The translations under genes and the position numbers were made by a program. Under the pieces are notes generated by a model. The model was not told the origin of the DNA, searched no databases, and saw only the letters and a list, made by a program, of their open reading frames with translations. From NCBI GenBank assembly GCA_030374805.1, contig JARGSG010000066.1, positions 280,869-344,868 of the forward strand: a stretch of DNA of 64,000 bases, written 5' to 3'. Shown one piece after another: positions 22,817 to 34,000 of the stretch (its first letter is position 1; each line of letters opens with the position of its first letter). This DNA comes from Gracilaria gracilis (lineage: Eukaryota; Rhodophyta; Florideophyceae; Gracilariales; Gracilariaceae).

Positions 22817-23791
22817 GTGACAGAACAGTCGCCAAGTACTATTCTGATCGGCAACGTTTCTATGCAAAACGAGACTGAAGACGCATTTCAGACGGGCTCA
22901 TTCTTGTCTTTAAAAATCTGGGCCCACAGATTCGCTGGAAGACTGTTCCCCGTAGAGAATCTTGGTCCCTTGTTTCTCATTCCGTTGCTTTATAGCCAGA
23001 CTTCTCGGATCTATGGTTCTTATTACCCTCCAATTTCGACCGAGACCAGAGATGTACAACCTACTGCTCTGGTTGCGAGGACCTTTTTGTAGGCCAAGAG
23101 AGAGTTCGAAACGCTTTTAGTTCACCGTTTTTCACATGCTACCACACCACTTCGAAATTAGATCAAGACATGTTCTTACTACTGGGGGTTTCCAGCATGC
23201 TGCATACTTTGTGAATAATCCGCTGTGCACCGCGTCATCGATGGGACAAATGGTTGTCGGTACATACATTTCATATTTCATGGAGGTTGGAAACTGCTCT
23301 TCCCATTGGACGCTTAGAAGCTTACGTCAGCCTGGAACAAAGATCAGGAAGATTCCTCGTGGGGGTTGGTTCGAATTCTTCTCGTGTCCAAACTATACGT
23401 ATGTGACCATGTGTAGCTGCTGTCAGCTGCAGCTGGCGGTCACAGAGGGTCACGATAACAACTCCGGCAGTGTGGCTCGAGGTCACCACACCGTGAGCGG
23501 CCATACCTCAATCGGTAACCACCTTCGTGTGCTTTTTGTGTGGACCCGGGGTTCGTGGTTCGAACCCCGGCCCTGCCGCTCTTCCCCCCAGTTCACTATA
23601 CCATGTCGTGGTTGTGGTTCAACATTATGACAAAACACATTCCTGGATATCATTCATGCTGGTTGGTGCGTTCGAAATACTTTTCTGGGCCCGGAGCAAG
23701 CAACTTTTGGTACAAGAAAAAGTTAGCTGGAAAGAAATATCGTCCTTTGTATCCACCGAACCGAACGATTCTTGTTTCGTTCATCAATTGA
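22817..23791 (+). pseudogene. Very-long-chain enoyl-CoA reductase (TECR/TSC13-like) pseudogene
   Basis: The family performs the last, NADPH-dependent step of microsomal very-long-chain fatty-acid elongation in the ER membrane. Recognisable pieces in order are a YYSDRQRF segment (about 22840, another frame), LFPVENLGPLFLIPLLY, KREFETLLVHRFSHATTPLRN (23096-23158), AAYFVNNPL, LRQPGTKIRKIPRGGWFEF with SCPNYTY (23325-23400), then after an insertion WFNIMTKHIPG and a C-terminus KKYRPLYPPNRTILVSFIN ending at 23791. IPRGG...SCPNYTY is diagnostic of this family and the steroid 5-alpha-reductase superfamily. Lesions are TAG 23090-23092, TAG 23157-23159, a frameshift near 23195, compensating shifts near 23650-23700, and a 187-bp insertion. 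It has no introns, so it is either a retrocopy or a dead intronless gene. Confidence 0.85.
23406..23606 (+). mobile_element. SINE-like insertion with 7-bp target duplication
   Basis: ACCATGT flanks the insert at 23406-23412 and 23600-23606. Removing the 187 bp between them plus one copy restores the enoyl-CoA reductase reading frame (NYTYVTM joins SWLWFNIMTK), so the boundaries are exact. Inside, GGTTCGAACCC at 23557 is a perfect Pol III B-box, and TACCTCAATCGGTA at 23504 is A-box-like. GAGCGGC at 23495 pairs with GCCGCTC at 23575-23581, like an acceptor stem, and CCGGGGTTCG/CGAACCCCGG forms a 10-bp hairpin. These point to a tRNA-derived SINE; a poly-A tail is not visible. Confidence 0.7.
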
Positions 23792-24654
23792 GATAGTTTC
23801 ACCCTTAAAAGCCTCTTGATTTCCAGGTTCAATCTCATATCTCCGCGATTTGCTCTACGTCCGTCACAACAGTTGAGAGAGCAGTTCATTTAGCTCAGTG
23901 TACACCTGGATAACTCCAAAAATCATTGCCAATTTTTCTGATGTTTGTCATCTTCTTCAGCAAATTCCACAAATTTTTACTGAACGGTGGCGTAGAGTGA
24001 GTGTGAGTTGCGACTTCGATCAAAGCCCGTTCCTATCGCTGCCGACCACGATCCAGCTGATGCTGTCTTTGAAGATGATACTTTTTTTGACAGTCAACAA
24101 GCCGCCGATCCCGAAGATGCACCCCAGTCATCGCTTTAAATATGTCATCAACAATATTTACGAGTACGCCCCGCTGTATGCACTAGGAAATTAATCTGAA
24201 AACCAACGGAGAATGGAAGAGATCTGAAATATTGCGCTACGTTGACACGCATTTATAGCTGCTGGAAGTAAACTACGTGTAAATTTGTGATAAGCAGGAT
24301 CTACTGGCCTTGCGGCGTCTCACAGTCTTCCGCTAAGCAACAACCCGCCATTTGCACGGTGGTCCCCCAATGATGTCCCTCGCAGCGCCGCGCTTTAGAA
24401 ATTGAGTTGGATAGACCTTCGTTTGGTAAGAGCCCTTGTGAGAGCTACGCGTAAAAAACACGGCCACGGGTTTAAAAAATATGGCTGTATACGTCGTAGC
24501 TCTACATGGCTGGGTGGAGCGCGAGCGTGAAAAACTGACTCTGTACTTTCTCTTCCTCGTTTTCACAACTTTCTCCAACTGCAACTACAAAGATAGTACA
24601 ATTATATGAGTACTACGCACCAGCCACGCCTGCGCGCGAGGGGCGGTCGCCGGT
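23792..24654. other. Intergenic, nothing recognised
   Basis: A 98-codon plus frame (23898-24194) and an 83-codon minus frame (24333-24584) overlap no known family. A T-rich/A-rich switch with a possible TATA-like run (TTTAAAAAATATGG near 24472) precedes the coding-like region at 24655, but I cannot call a promoter. Confidence 0.35.
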
Positions 24655-25076
24655 TTGTGGCAACAGGTGGCAACTTTCGAGCGACTAGTAGGGAACAGCC
24701 ATGTTTTCAATCACATGAAGTTTGATCTGTCACCTCTGAATGCTGACAAGCTTCGCGTGTGGGAATTGAAGGCTGCGCCTCTGGTAGATGATGAAGCACA
24801 CCCGAGGAAACAAATTTATGTGGATGAAGAAGATACGTTCAGATTGAAATACTAGCTTGCCGAAGTTTCCGAGCTGAAGAGAGAGCACTATTTCAAGTTC
24901 ATCAGTGTGTTGGCGCGCATTTATATGAGATAATGAGCATATCTATATCGACGCCGTCACACATGATTCCGTCGTACATGACGGCGACTTCTACAACATT
25001 CTCTGCGTGTTTATTACTGATAATTCTGGCTCCCTTACTTCGCATATGTTACCAGATTTATATTTCTCACCATGAA
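24655..25076 (+). pseudogene. Coding-like fragment, possibly a decayed transposase
   Basis: The first frame (24655-24930) reads as a soluble charged protein, with a stop at 24853-24855 and a coding-like continuation (LAEVSELKREHYFKFISVLA). A second frame (24935-25076) continues with IYIDAVTHDSVVHDGDFYN and ILCVFITDNSGSL, which vaguely resembles the strand pattern around the first catalytic Asp of MULE-type transposases (I/VDgTF ... Y/FQllti). The match is weak, so I do not assign a family. At least one frameshift and one stop make it non-functional if it was one gene. Confidence 0.3.
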
Positions 25077-27073
25077 AAGAAGAGCACGAAAGAGCTGATC
25101 ACTAGAACTAATGCAATTTAGAACGCTACAAAGCCTTCCGAATGGTCTCTGTAGCATGCTGATAATGTCTGTCACGGCCACTGGCAGTGTTCAGCGCGTG
25201 CCGCATTGACAAACGAAAGAGAGGTGGAAGGTTGATTGAAATAAGGCCGCTGCATTTCTTTTCGCACAAGGTTTCAGAAGAGCCAGCTGAGGTTGGGGGC
25301 ACAAATTGCAGCATTCACGGATCTCGGCGTTTGGCCAAGAGGTATCTATCTATATCGAAGTTCGCAAGATTAGAATTACTAGTCGGAAACATGCAAACTA
25401 CAGTAAAGAGATATGTAATAATCATTCCGTTCTCCACGCCGGATCGGGCGCGTTATGAGCTTGTTTCGATGATCGTTGCACTCACTAAGACGCGCCCGCC
25501 ATCACTTTGAAATTGTGTCTTTGATGGAGAATTTCACCCAATAACCGATTCTCGCCAACGCAAAATATCCCGTGGAAATACCTTGTGTCTTCCTCGCACT
25601 TCACAAATGGCTTCAATGGTTTGAACTATCGCTCAAATGGCGCGATGGTGCTTCACGCCGTGGCACGATAGCAAATTGCTGTATGTACACGACATCGTTT
25701 TGCGACGATCAAAGATATGGCGATCTGGATAGATTAAGGTCATATGATGTAAACTTCTCCACCAGCTCATGGCATGTATACTACTGCCAGCTCCGCATCG
25801 CTCGCATCAGCTCCCAACTTCGCCGTAGTGACAGCAATCGCGATAGATGCTGAGAGTTGCACGCCTACACCTTGCCGTTGGTGGCCTCATACTCACAGAC
25901 GAAATTTCTGTGCACATGAGTGTATCTTGCATGAGTACAGTTGGTAGTACGTGTAACTTTCTGTGCTCGGTAAAAAATATTATGCACATGTATGTGTGAT
26001 TTCGAGCGCGCGACGTGCCCTTACCTTTGCTTGGCAAACTTTCCATACGCCCCTCGCGCCTTTCGTGGCCGTCGTCCTGCCTGCTTTTTGATGCAGAGCC
26101 AGACGCGCACACCCATCGCGCTTGATCGCGTTGAGTCGCTGCCTTCCACGTCTTCACCACACTCTCTCGCTCCCTCCGACATTACCGTCCACTGCTCTGC
26201 TTTCAGCATTCCGTCGTCCCTGCACACTTCTTCTCATCCGCCCCCGCCATCACTACCAGAGCTCTTCGCAGCGGATATACGCACCGACAGCGCGCCCAAA
26301 GGCAATCATCACCCCCTGCCCTGTGCACTCGACCTGTACTTGCAACTGTCGATATACACCAGCGCAAAGTACGAGCTGCTGGATGACCATCTTTTTTCCA
26401 GCGGGAAATAGATGATACCGGGTCCGTTCATCTTCGTCAAAGCCTAGCCTACCAATTCCACCAGCTTGACACCAAAGGCCATACCGACATTTTTGTGTAC
26501 GAAAACGGAAGCGTTCACCTTCCTGGCACATCCTCTTCGTCACCTGCTTCTACCCAACTTCTTACCAGTCGTTTTTCATCAGTGCTTGTACCGGAAATCA
26601 GCATCATGCCGTTTTAGTCCTCGCCAGTCCCCACACCGCCATTTTCCGCGCTGAGCCGCATTTTTCGCCTCCTACACATATCGGTCTCTGCTCATGAATA
26701 TTGAGATCACCAGGAATCAAATCTCGCCCCGGACGGACTTCACTACCAAATGGCTCAAATGCACTGACGCCAGAGTCTCCGATTATGTTATAATTGACAG
26801 TGACAGGCCACACGCACCCGGTTTTTGCTCACCAGCATCGCCATCTTGGAGGCCTTGCGTTATTGTCGGAAAGTTTCATGGCCCGGGCCCGTTTCGCACC
26901 TCTGGTTTTACCATAGTACCAGCGGGTGGCGCCCCGAGACGCTCTGCTTGACTCGCACAGCCAACTAACCCACGAAGGCAAGCCGGGTATCATTGGCAGA
27001 TATTTGAGGGCGATGAGTTTATTGACCGCTCCTTTTCATGGATCTGTGTCTCACGCCTAATTCTCTGTTTTAG
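25077..27073. other. Intergenic or intronic, nothing recognised
   Basis: Several 60-140 codon frames occur (25187-25510, 25572-25853, 25992-26411, 26694-26951 on the plus strand), none with a domain I know. The stretch just before 27074 ends in a pyrimidine-rich TTCTCTGTTTTAG that looks like an intron 3' end, so an upstream exon of the next gene may lie here, for example near 26990-27040. Confidence 0.35.
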
Positions 27074-27568
27074 CTTGAGAAAGTAGCTGACCAAGAAGAA
27101 AAGCACACCAACAGGTTGGAGAGAGCGGAAGATCGTGGAAGGCGCAACAGTGCAGAGAAGAGAGCTGCTGAACAGCGTTCTCGCCTCAAAAGTGAAGAAA
27201 AAAGAGCGGCTGAGCAGCGGGCACGCCACAAGAGTGAAGGGAAGAGAGCTGCTGAGCCACGGGAACGCCGCATCAGTGAAGAGAAGAGAGATGCCCGGCA
27301 GCCTGCAGGCGGTATCGGTGACAAGCTAAGACGTATAAAGTACCAGCTTCGACAATTGGATGAGGAAGTCGAAGCGCTGAAGAACGGGAGGGGAAAAGCG
27401 CATGGTAATCGTAAGCGATCAAGGGCATTACCCACTTCAAGTCAGCCTCGAAGCAGTTCAAAGGGTAGTCGAAGGGGAAGAAACAGGAATGAAAGTGTGA
27501 GGGCCACAAACGCAAGCAAACGGAACCGTGACCGGCATGTTCTTAAGCGTGGTACAAAGCAAAATTAG
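27074..27568 (+). CDS. Basic coiled-coil protein, probable last exon
   Basis: The frame opens exactly after TTCTCTGTTTTAG (27061-27073), a strong pyrimidine-tract 3' splice site whose TAG would otherwise be an in-frame stop, so I read this as a terminal exon starting at 27074. The 164 codons to TAG 27566-27568 are extremely rich in Arg, Lys and Glu. They include about four imperfect 14-residue repeats of the type (S)EEKRAAEQRARxK between 27135 and 27300, then a heptad-like coiled coil (DKLRRIKYQLRQLDEEVEAL) and a Ser/Arg/Lys-rich tail. The product would be nuclear or nucleic-acid-binding by composition only. No family is recognised, and the upstream exon was not located. Confidence 0.45.
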   Translation, partial: LEKVADQEEKHTNRLERAEDRGRRNSAEKRAAEQRSRLKSEEKRAAEQRARHKSEGKRAAEPRERRISEEKRDARQPAGGIGDKLRRIKYQLRQLDEEVEALKNGRGKAHGNRKRSRALPTSSQPRSSSKGSRRGRNRNESVRATNASKRNRDRHVLKRGTKQN

Positions 27569-27729
27569 GGCAAAGAGGCGTTCATGGCTTGAGTAGAAGG
27601 TCATCAATCGGGATCTCGTGGCCACTTCCAACGATCAGGGTGGCGTACAGTACGGGCGCAAGGACTAGCATGGTACCGAAGCTTGACCTGGTAAAGACGG
27701 TAGGTGGATCTACAAACCTTCGACGCTCA

Positions 27730-28140
27730 CCGCCACACGAACTACACAAACTCTCTTAACTTGAAACGGCAGCGCGACGACTTCTGCGCTACTATGAGCC
27801 CGACACACACACACGGTTCCGCCCGAAAAGCCCGAAACGATGGGAGTTCCGTCTTCAGCTGACTGTGACGCACTCTATCGAACTTGTGTCACCTATGAGT
27901 GGCTGCCCGACGGCGTTGCTGCTCTCAGCGCCTCACACGCGCATCGGGTTGTCCGAAGGACTGAAAGCGATACGACCATCCGCGCTCATTCCTACGCATG
28001 TCACCGAATCTTTGTCACCTTGGAAGGGGCTGCCCGACGACAATGCCTCTCTCAGCATCCCACAAAAGCACCGTTATGTGGCCCAAGCCGGACACGATAA
28101 GATTGCCGTTCGCACTCACCGCCACACATCGCACCATATG
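27730..28140 (-). pseudogene. WD40-repeat protein remnant
   Basis: Reading from 28140 downwards, WD40 blades are visible. The first reads VRCVAVSANGNLIVSGLGHI then TVLLWDAERGIVVGQPL. After a stop and frame change come DSVTCVGMSADGRIAFSPSD ending GQPL, then IECVTVS, then GTPIVSGFSGGTVCV, and a fourth partial VRVAVSVEG near 27740. The SADG...IVSG...VRVWDAE..GxPL pattern is that of large multi-blade WD40 proteins common in algae and fungi. Stops and frame changes between blades show it is dead. The first blade follows an open frame starting at 28251 that is not WD40-like, so the 5' end is lost or spliced. Confidence 0.7.
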
Positions 28141-28259
28141 ATTCTTTGAACTAATTTTAATTAAAATTATACATTTTAACCTTCGGACTCTACATTTTCT
28201 GTTTTCATAACATGTTTTACTACTAAACGATTTCTTACCTAAGTAAAACATTTAATGTC

Positions 28260-29590
28260 AATGAACAACATATCAGAACTCATAATAAACAACCCATGAA
28301 CGCCCCATGATAGTCTTAATGAACCTTTGGCATGTATTCAGCCTTTTCTAGTTCTTTCTTTATTTTTGATCAAGGTAACTGCTTTGAAATGAGACCTAAA
28401 ATGGGAGCATTGAGAGCCAAATGATGGCAAAAAATATATGCTTACTAATTACTAATTATCCCAAGCATCATATAGTTTTGGTCACTCTCACGAAAAAAAC
28501 CTTTAATTTTACATTTCAGATTTTAATAATATTTTACCCTCAGAGTTTATTAAGCGCTTCCAATGTTGAGAGTACACATTTTCAATGAGTCTCATTTCTT
28601 ATTTCTAAATCCAAAGCTTGGTAACATGAATAAGTTGAGAAGCATTTCTATGTTCACTTGTGATGAGTTGGCGAAGGTTTAAAAGCATCACCAGAATATC
28701 AATTTGAGTGGAATCCAACTATTATCATTTTTCACAGCATGTGGATTAGAGCGAGGGACCGTTTTATTTCATGGATGCCGTTCTGTTTCTATTTTGAGGC
28801 ACGTACTAAGGTTGTATCCCAACGAATCCCTCCCATGGAATTATTGCAAAGCAATAATACGAGCAATACGCATTTATAAACAATAAAATGTTCTCGAAGA
28901 TATTATTTTCTTGTTTTTCTGTTTTATGACGGAGTTCTGAAACCCGTGAAACCCTTTTTGTATGCCTGTTGAAGTCTATTACTTCAAAAACAAATTCAGT
29001 GCGCGTAACAGTTTAAAATGTGTCGAAAATAAATTATTATTAGTGTAGAAAATTGAGATGGAGAGTTTTCAAACTGCACGGAAAGAGCAAATTGGTATGT
29101 GTTTTATTTTACCTATTTGTTATTCATTTTCTAATCTGCGTAAATTTAACCACTGTCACACGGAGCAGTAATATTTTTGTAGTTCACCTCCTCCTGTTTA
29201 TAACAATTGAGCAACTCCAGCGCTCGTGCTGGTTCTCTTCACAGCGTGTATCAAATATTTTATATCCTGCCCTTCCTGAGCGAATAAAATTTTACTTTGA
29301 GAGCAGCAAGACCCAAACATAAGCACGGTTTAAGACCAAAATAGAGTGAATCTGGTATACCCTATTCAAGTCCTAAACTGAGAATACTTTTTGGGAACAT
29401 TGCGGGGAAAATGTGGACTTTCAGATAAATTGGTGGATAGAATAGCTTCCTTTTTGGTCCTCGACAAGGCGAGCATCTTTTTTTCATTCTGCACTGTTCC
29501 GTGGTTTGTATTTACATCAAAACTTGGAAGTCAAGTGCAAATGCTTAGAAGATTCAGCTGGGCTTGCGTTGAAGAATCTTCTGAATAAAA
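28260..29590. other. AT-rich intergenic, nothing recognised
   Basis: This is the most AT-rich part of the window. Short plus frames at 28704-28886, 29053-29322 and 29391-29588 resemble no family. It contains no repeat that I can see. Confidence 0.4.
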
Positions 29591-31065
29591 CTTTCTCTCC
29601 TTGAGAACCTTTCGCTGTGCCACCGAGTGCGCGTCTCAACCCACGCGTGGCAACGCCCACGCGTGGCTGCTCACGCTTTGCCGTCGGCGTGTCGCCCCCT
29701 GCGCGCATGCTTGCGCGAGCCCCGCCACAGCCACGCGCCCTGCGAACGGGGGGTGGCTCGAAGCGCACGACACGCTGTGCGCGGCGACCCGCACTCGGCC
29801 GCACGACGGCTCAAGAAGGCTTCGCACGGCCGTCCGCACCAAGCGCGAGCGATCACACAACGTTCTAGAGTGCGCGCTGACGAATGGTGTTGACAGACTC
29901 GCGCAAGCCGAGGCCGCTGCACGCAGCACGACGCACCAGCTTTTGAACCTGCACCCGAATTCACCGTCACGCGGCGTGCCGAGCATTGCGAGGCTGTAAG
30001 CTCGAACGGCAACGGCATGTGCGCACACGCTCTGCCACCGCGCGCCGCCATTTCAAGCGACGCAATCGGCCGTGCGCGAGTGAATGTGGCTGCGAGCGCA
30101 TGCTGCGCACGCGTCATCAGTGAAGACTCATCACTAAAAGCAGCACGCATTCGTGCAAGGTACGATGAATTACATGCATCGTGCGCGCTTTTACACGGCC
30201 AACGCTCCCCATCGTGTGACTGCGAGCGCTACCGAGTTGGAAATCGAGAAAATTTAAAAACAAAAAAGAAGTAAAACAAAACAATTAAAAACGCTACCCG
30301 TGCGTGTAGTTCAATGCGTGGCACCTGTCGCGACCTGCCGTGCACGCGAATGCTTCGCAGTGCCACCGCTGCGCACCAACACAAGCCGTTGGTTGCAAGC
30401 AGTTCGTTGGGTGCGCCCGGTGGCGTGCGTGCGCAACGGCTGCAGTGGCGCGCGTGCGCAACGGCTGCAGTGCGCGGGCAGCAGGCAGTGGACGTCGCAT
30501 GGGCACACAAACGTGCGAAAACACGCGCAGTGATTGTAATATGGTAATTCCGTGCGCCGTTGTGCGCTTGTAATCCACCGTGAACCTTTCCGAAAGCGTA
30601 TAGTTATCCGTTCTTGAGAAGTTTTCTATTTGGTAGAGTTGACCAACGACCGCAAAGCAATTGACTTCCATCCTAATCCTCAATATCATCGGCATTACAA
30701 CGTTCATCATTGGGGTCATAATCATCGTCATTTTCATATTGAGGCTCACTCTGGTCCAAATTTTCTTCGGTAACTCCTGGAACATAACTCACATGTTTCA
30801 GATTCCGACAACGCATGAAGGTTTTATTTTGCGGTTTCAAACGTTTCGCGATGGCCTTTAACCTGGTCTTGGTTCTTGGATTTTCCATCTTGGCGCAATT
30901 CTGCTTCCATTTTTGAGCATATCGTTGTACGCTTAGGTGGTTGGCGCGGTATCAAAACAAGAAGAGAGCGACATTGATAAAATCCGATAAGAATAGCAGC
31001 GACAAACGAACTTTGCGTCAGTCTCACCACTCACAACGCGCGCGCTGGAACACAGGCCACTGGTT
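29591..31065. other. GC-rich island followed by mixed sequence up to the satellite
   Basis: From 29600 to 30550 the sequence is GC-rich with many GCGC/CGCG steps. All six frames are open by chance and give Ala/Arg/His/Cys-rich peptides. The palindrome CCACGCGTGG occurs twice near 29640 and 29657, and GCGTGCGCAACGGCTGCAGTG-like copies are repeated near 30427 and 30449. On the minus strand at 30673-30888 a 71-codon ATG-started frame with an acidic C-terminus could be a small fragment of a gene; I cannot assign it. Confidence 0.35.
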
Positions 31066-34000
31066 TCCAGATTTTGGCCCTAGAAGGCAATGGAAGCCGA
31101 TTGGAGAGTACAGCGATTTTTGTGCTGTTGTTCGGGTTGTTCGTATCGTGGTTTTGGTGGTGGTTTGTGCGGGTTATGGTTTCGAATGGCGTACTGAACG
31201 ATTTGATAGGGAATGGATAGTGTGTATCTATACGTTACGTGTGTTTACGAGAGTCTTGAAAGCTAGAGTGCTGGATTTGGGCGCTAGAAGCCAATGGAAG
31301 CCAATTGGAAAGTATAGCGATTTTTGTGCTGTTTATGTAGAGGATTTTGTTAGTAGAAATTGACATGGCGTGTCGCGATTTTGGGTGAGATGTGTGAGGA
31401 GGGTACGGGAAGAGTTATGGGAGGGATCTGAGAGTGAATATTGTGTTTTGTGTAATTGAAAATGGAAAAAAGTAATTGAAAAAAGCGAGAAGTACGTTGA
31501 AGGGGGCATAACGGTTAGAAAATGGAATTGGGAGACGGTCGGAGAGTGGAAAGCAGATAAGAGAGGTGTAGGGGAGACGATGTTTTCAGTTTTGAGCAGG
31601 AAGGAGGTGAAAATGAGTCATAGTAGAAAGAGTTTGGGTTTTATTTGGATTAGGGGCTGATAGGTGGAGGTCAGGCGAGAGAGTAGAGTAATGTGCGGCA
31701 TGCTGGCCTGTTTTGGGGTTTGTTTCCAACCGATTACTGTGGCTGAAGTGGCGATTGCTGTGGTTGCAAGGCGTTGTGCCATGGGGGGGTTTGTGGGGGA
31801 TGGAACAAGATTGGCGTGTATACAACATAAGAAATGGGAATGGACATAGCTGAACTGGGTGATAATCTTTGATAGGGTACGTGAACGTAGTCATGATAGT
31901 ATTTGGAGGGCTTGGGGTCAGGGTTGTTCGTATCGTGGTTTTGGTGGTGGTTTGTGCGGGTTATGGTTTCGAATGGCGTACTGAACGATTTGATAGGGAA
32001 TGGATAGTGTGTATCTATACGTTACGTGTGTTTACGAGAGTCTTGAAAGCTAGAGTGCTGGATTTGGGCGCTAGAAGCCAATGGAAGCCAATTGGAAAGT
32101 ATAGCGATTTTTGTGCTGTTTATGTAGAGGATTTTGTTAGTAGTAATTGACATGGCGTGTCGCGATTTTGGGTGAGATGTTTGAGGAGGGTACGGGAAGA
32201 GTATAGCAGAGATCTGAGAGTGAATATTGTGTTTTGTGTAATTGAAAATGGAAAAAAGTAATTGAAAAAAGCGAGAAGTACGTTGAAGGGGGCATAACGG
32301 TAGAAAATGGAAGTGGAAGACGGTCGGAGAGTGGAAAGCAGATAAAAGAGGTGTAGGGGAGACGATGTTTTCAATTTTGAGCAGGAAGGAGGTGAAAATG
32401 AGTCATAGTAGAAAGAGTTTGGGTTTTATTTGGATTAGGGGCTGATAGGTGGATGTCAGGCGAGAGAGTAGAGTAATGTGCGGCATGCTTGCCTGTTTTG
32501 GGGTTTGTTTCTAACCAATTACTGTGGATGAAGTGGCGATTGCTGTGGTTGCAAGGCGTTGTGCCATGGGGGGGTTTGTTGGGGATGGAACAAGATTGGC
32601 GTGTATACAACATAAGAAATGGGAATGGACATAGCTGAACTGGGTGATAATCTTTGATAGGGTACGTGAACGTAGTCATGATAGTATTTGGAGGGCCTGG
32701 GGTCAGGGTTGTTTGTATCGTGGTTTTGGTGGTGGTTTGTGCGGGTTATGGTTTCGAATGGCGTACTGAACGATTTGATAGGGAATGGATAGTGTGTATC
32801 TATACGTTACGTGTGTTTACGAGAGTCTTGAAAGCTAGAGTGCTGGATTTGGGCGCTAGAAGGCAATGGAAGCCAATTGGAAAGTATAGCGATTTTTGTG
32901 CTGTTTATGTAGAGGATTTTGTTAGTAGTAATTGACATGGCGTGTCGCGATTTTGGGTGAGATGTTTGAGGAGGGTACGGGAAGAGTATAGCAGAGATCT
33001 GAGAGTGAATATTGTGTTTTGTGTAATTGAAAATGGAAAAAAGTAATTGAAAAAAGCGAGAAGTACGTTGAAGGGGGCATAACGGTAGAAAATGGAAGTG
33101 GGAGACGGTCGGAGAGTGGAAAGCAGATAAGAGAGGTGTAGGGGAGACGATGTTTTCAGTTTTGAGCAGGAAGGAGGTGAAAATGAGTCATAGTAGAAAG
33201 AGTTTGGGTTTTATTTGGATTAGGGGCTGATAGGTGGAGGTCAGGCGAGAGAGTAGAGTAATGTGCGGCATGCTTGCCTGTTTTGGGGTTTGTTTCCAAC
33301 CGATTACTGTGGCTGAAGTGGCGATTGCTGTGGTTGCAAGGCGTTGTGCCATGGGGGGGTTTGTGGGGGATGGAACAAGATTGGCGTGTATACAACATAA
33401 GAAATGGGAATGGACATAGCTGAACTGGGTGATAATCTTTGATAGGGTACGTGAACGTAGTCATGATAGTATTTGGAGGGCTTGGGGTCAGGGTTGTTCG
33501 TATCGTGGTTTTGGTGGTGGTTTGTGCGGGTTATGGTTTCGAATGGCGTACTGAACGATTTGATAGGGAATGGATAGTGTGTATCTATACGTTACGTGTG
33601 TTTACGAGAGTCTTGAAAGCTAGAGTGCTGGATTTGGGCGCTAGAAGCCAATGGAAGCCAATTGGAAAGTATAGCGATTTTTGTGCTGTTTATGTAGAGG
33701 ATTTTGTTAGTAGTAATTGACATGGCGTGTCGCGATTTTGGGTGAGATGTGTGAGGAGGGTACGGGAAGAGTATGGGAGGGATCTGAGAGTGAATATTGT
33801 GTTTTGTGTAATTGAAAATGGAAAAAAGTAATTGAAAAAAGCGAGAAGTACGTTGAAGGGGGCATAACGGTAGAAAATGGAATTGGGAGACGGTCGGAGA
33901 GTGGAAAGCAGATAAGAGAGGTGTAGGGGAGACGATGTTTTCAGTTTTGAGCAGGAAGGAGGTGAAAATGAGTCATAGTAGAAAGAGTTTGGGTTTTATT

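Noticed and set aside
23495-23581. A functional tRNA gene
   Set aside because: The acceptor-like stem and B-box are present, but the D-loop is too short, the T-arm is replaced by a longer hairpin and extra bases precede the 3' strand. It lies inside a mobile insertion, so a tRNA-derived SINE fits better.
29601-30533. A dozen overlapping frames in the GC-rich island
   Set aside because: All six frames are open with Ala/Arg/His/Cys-rich content, typical of chance frames in CpG-rich DNA.
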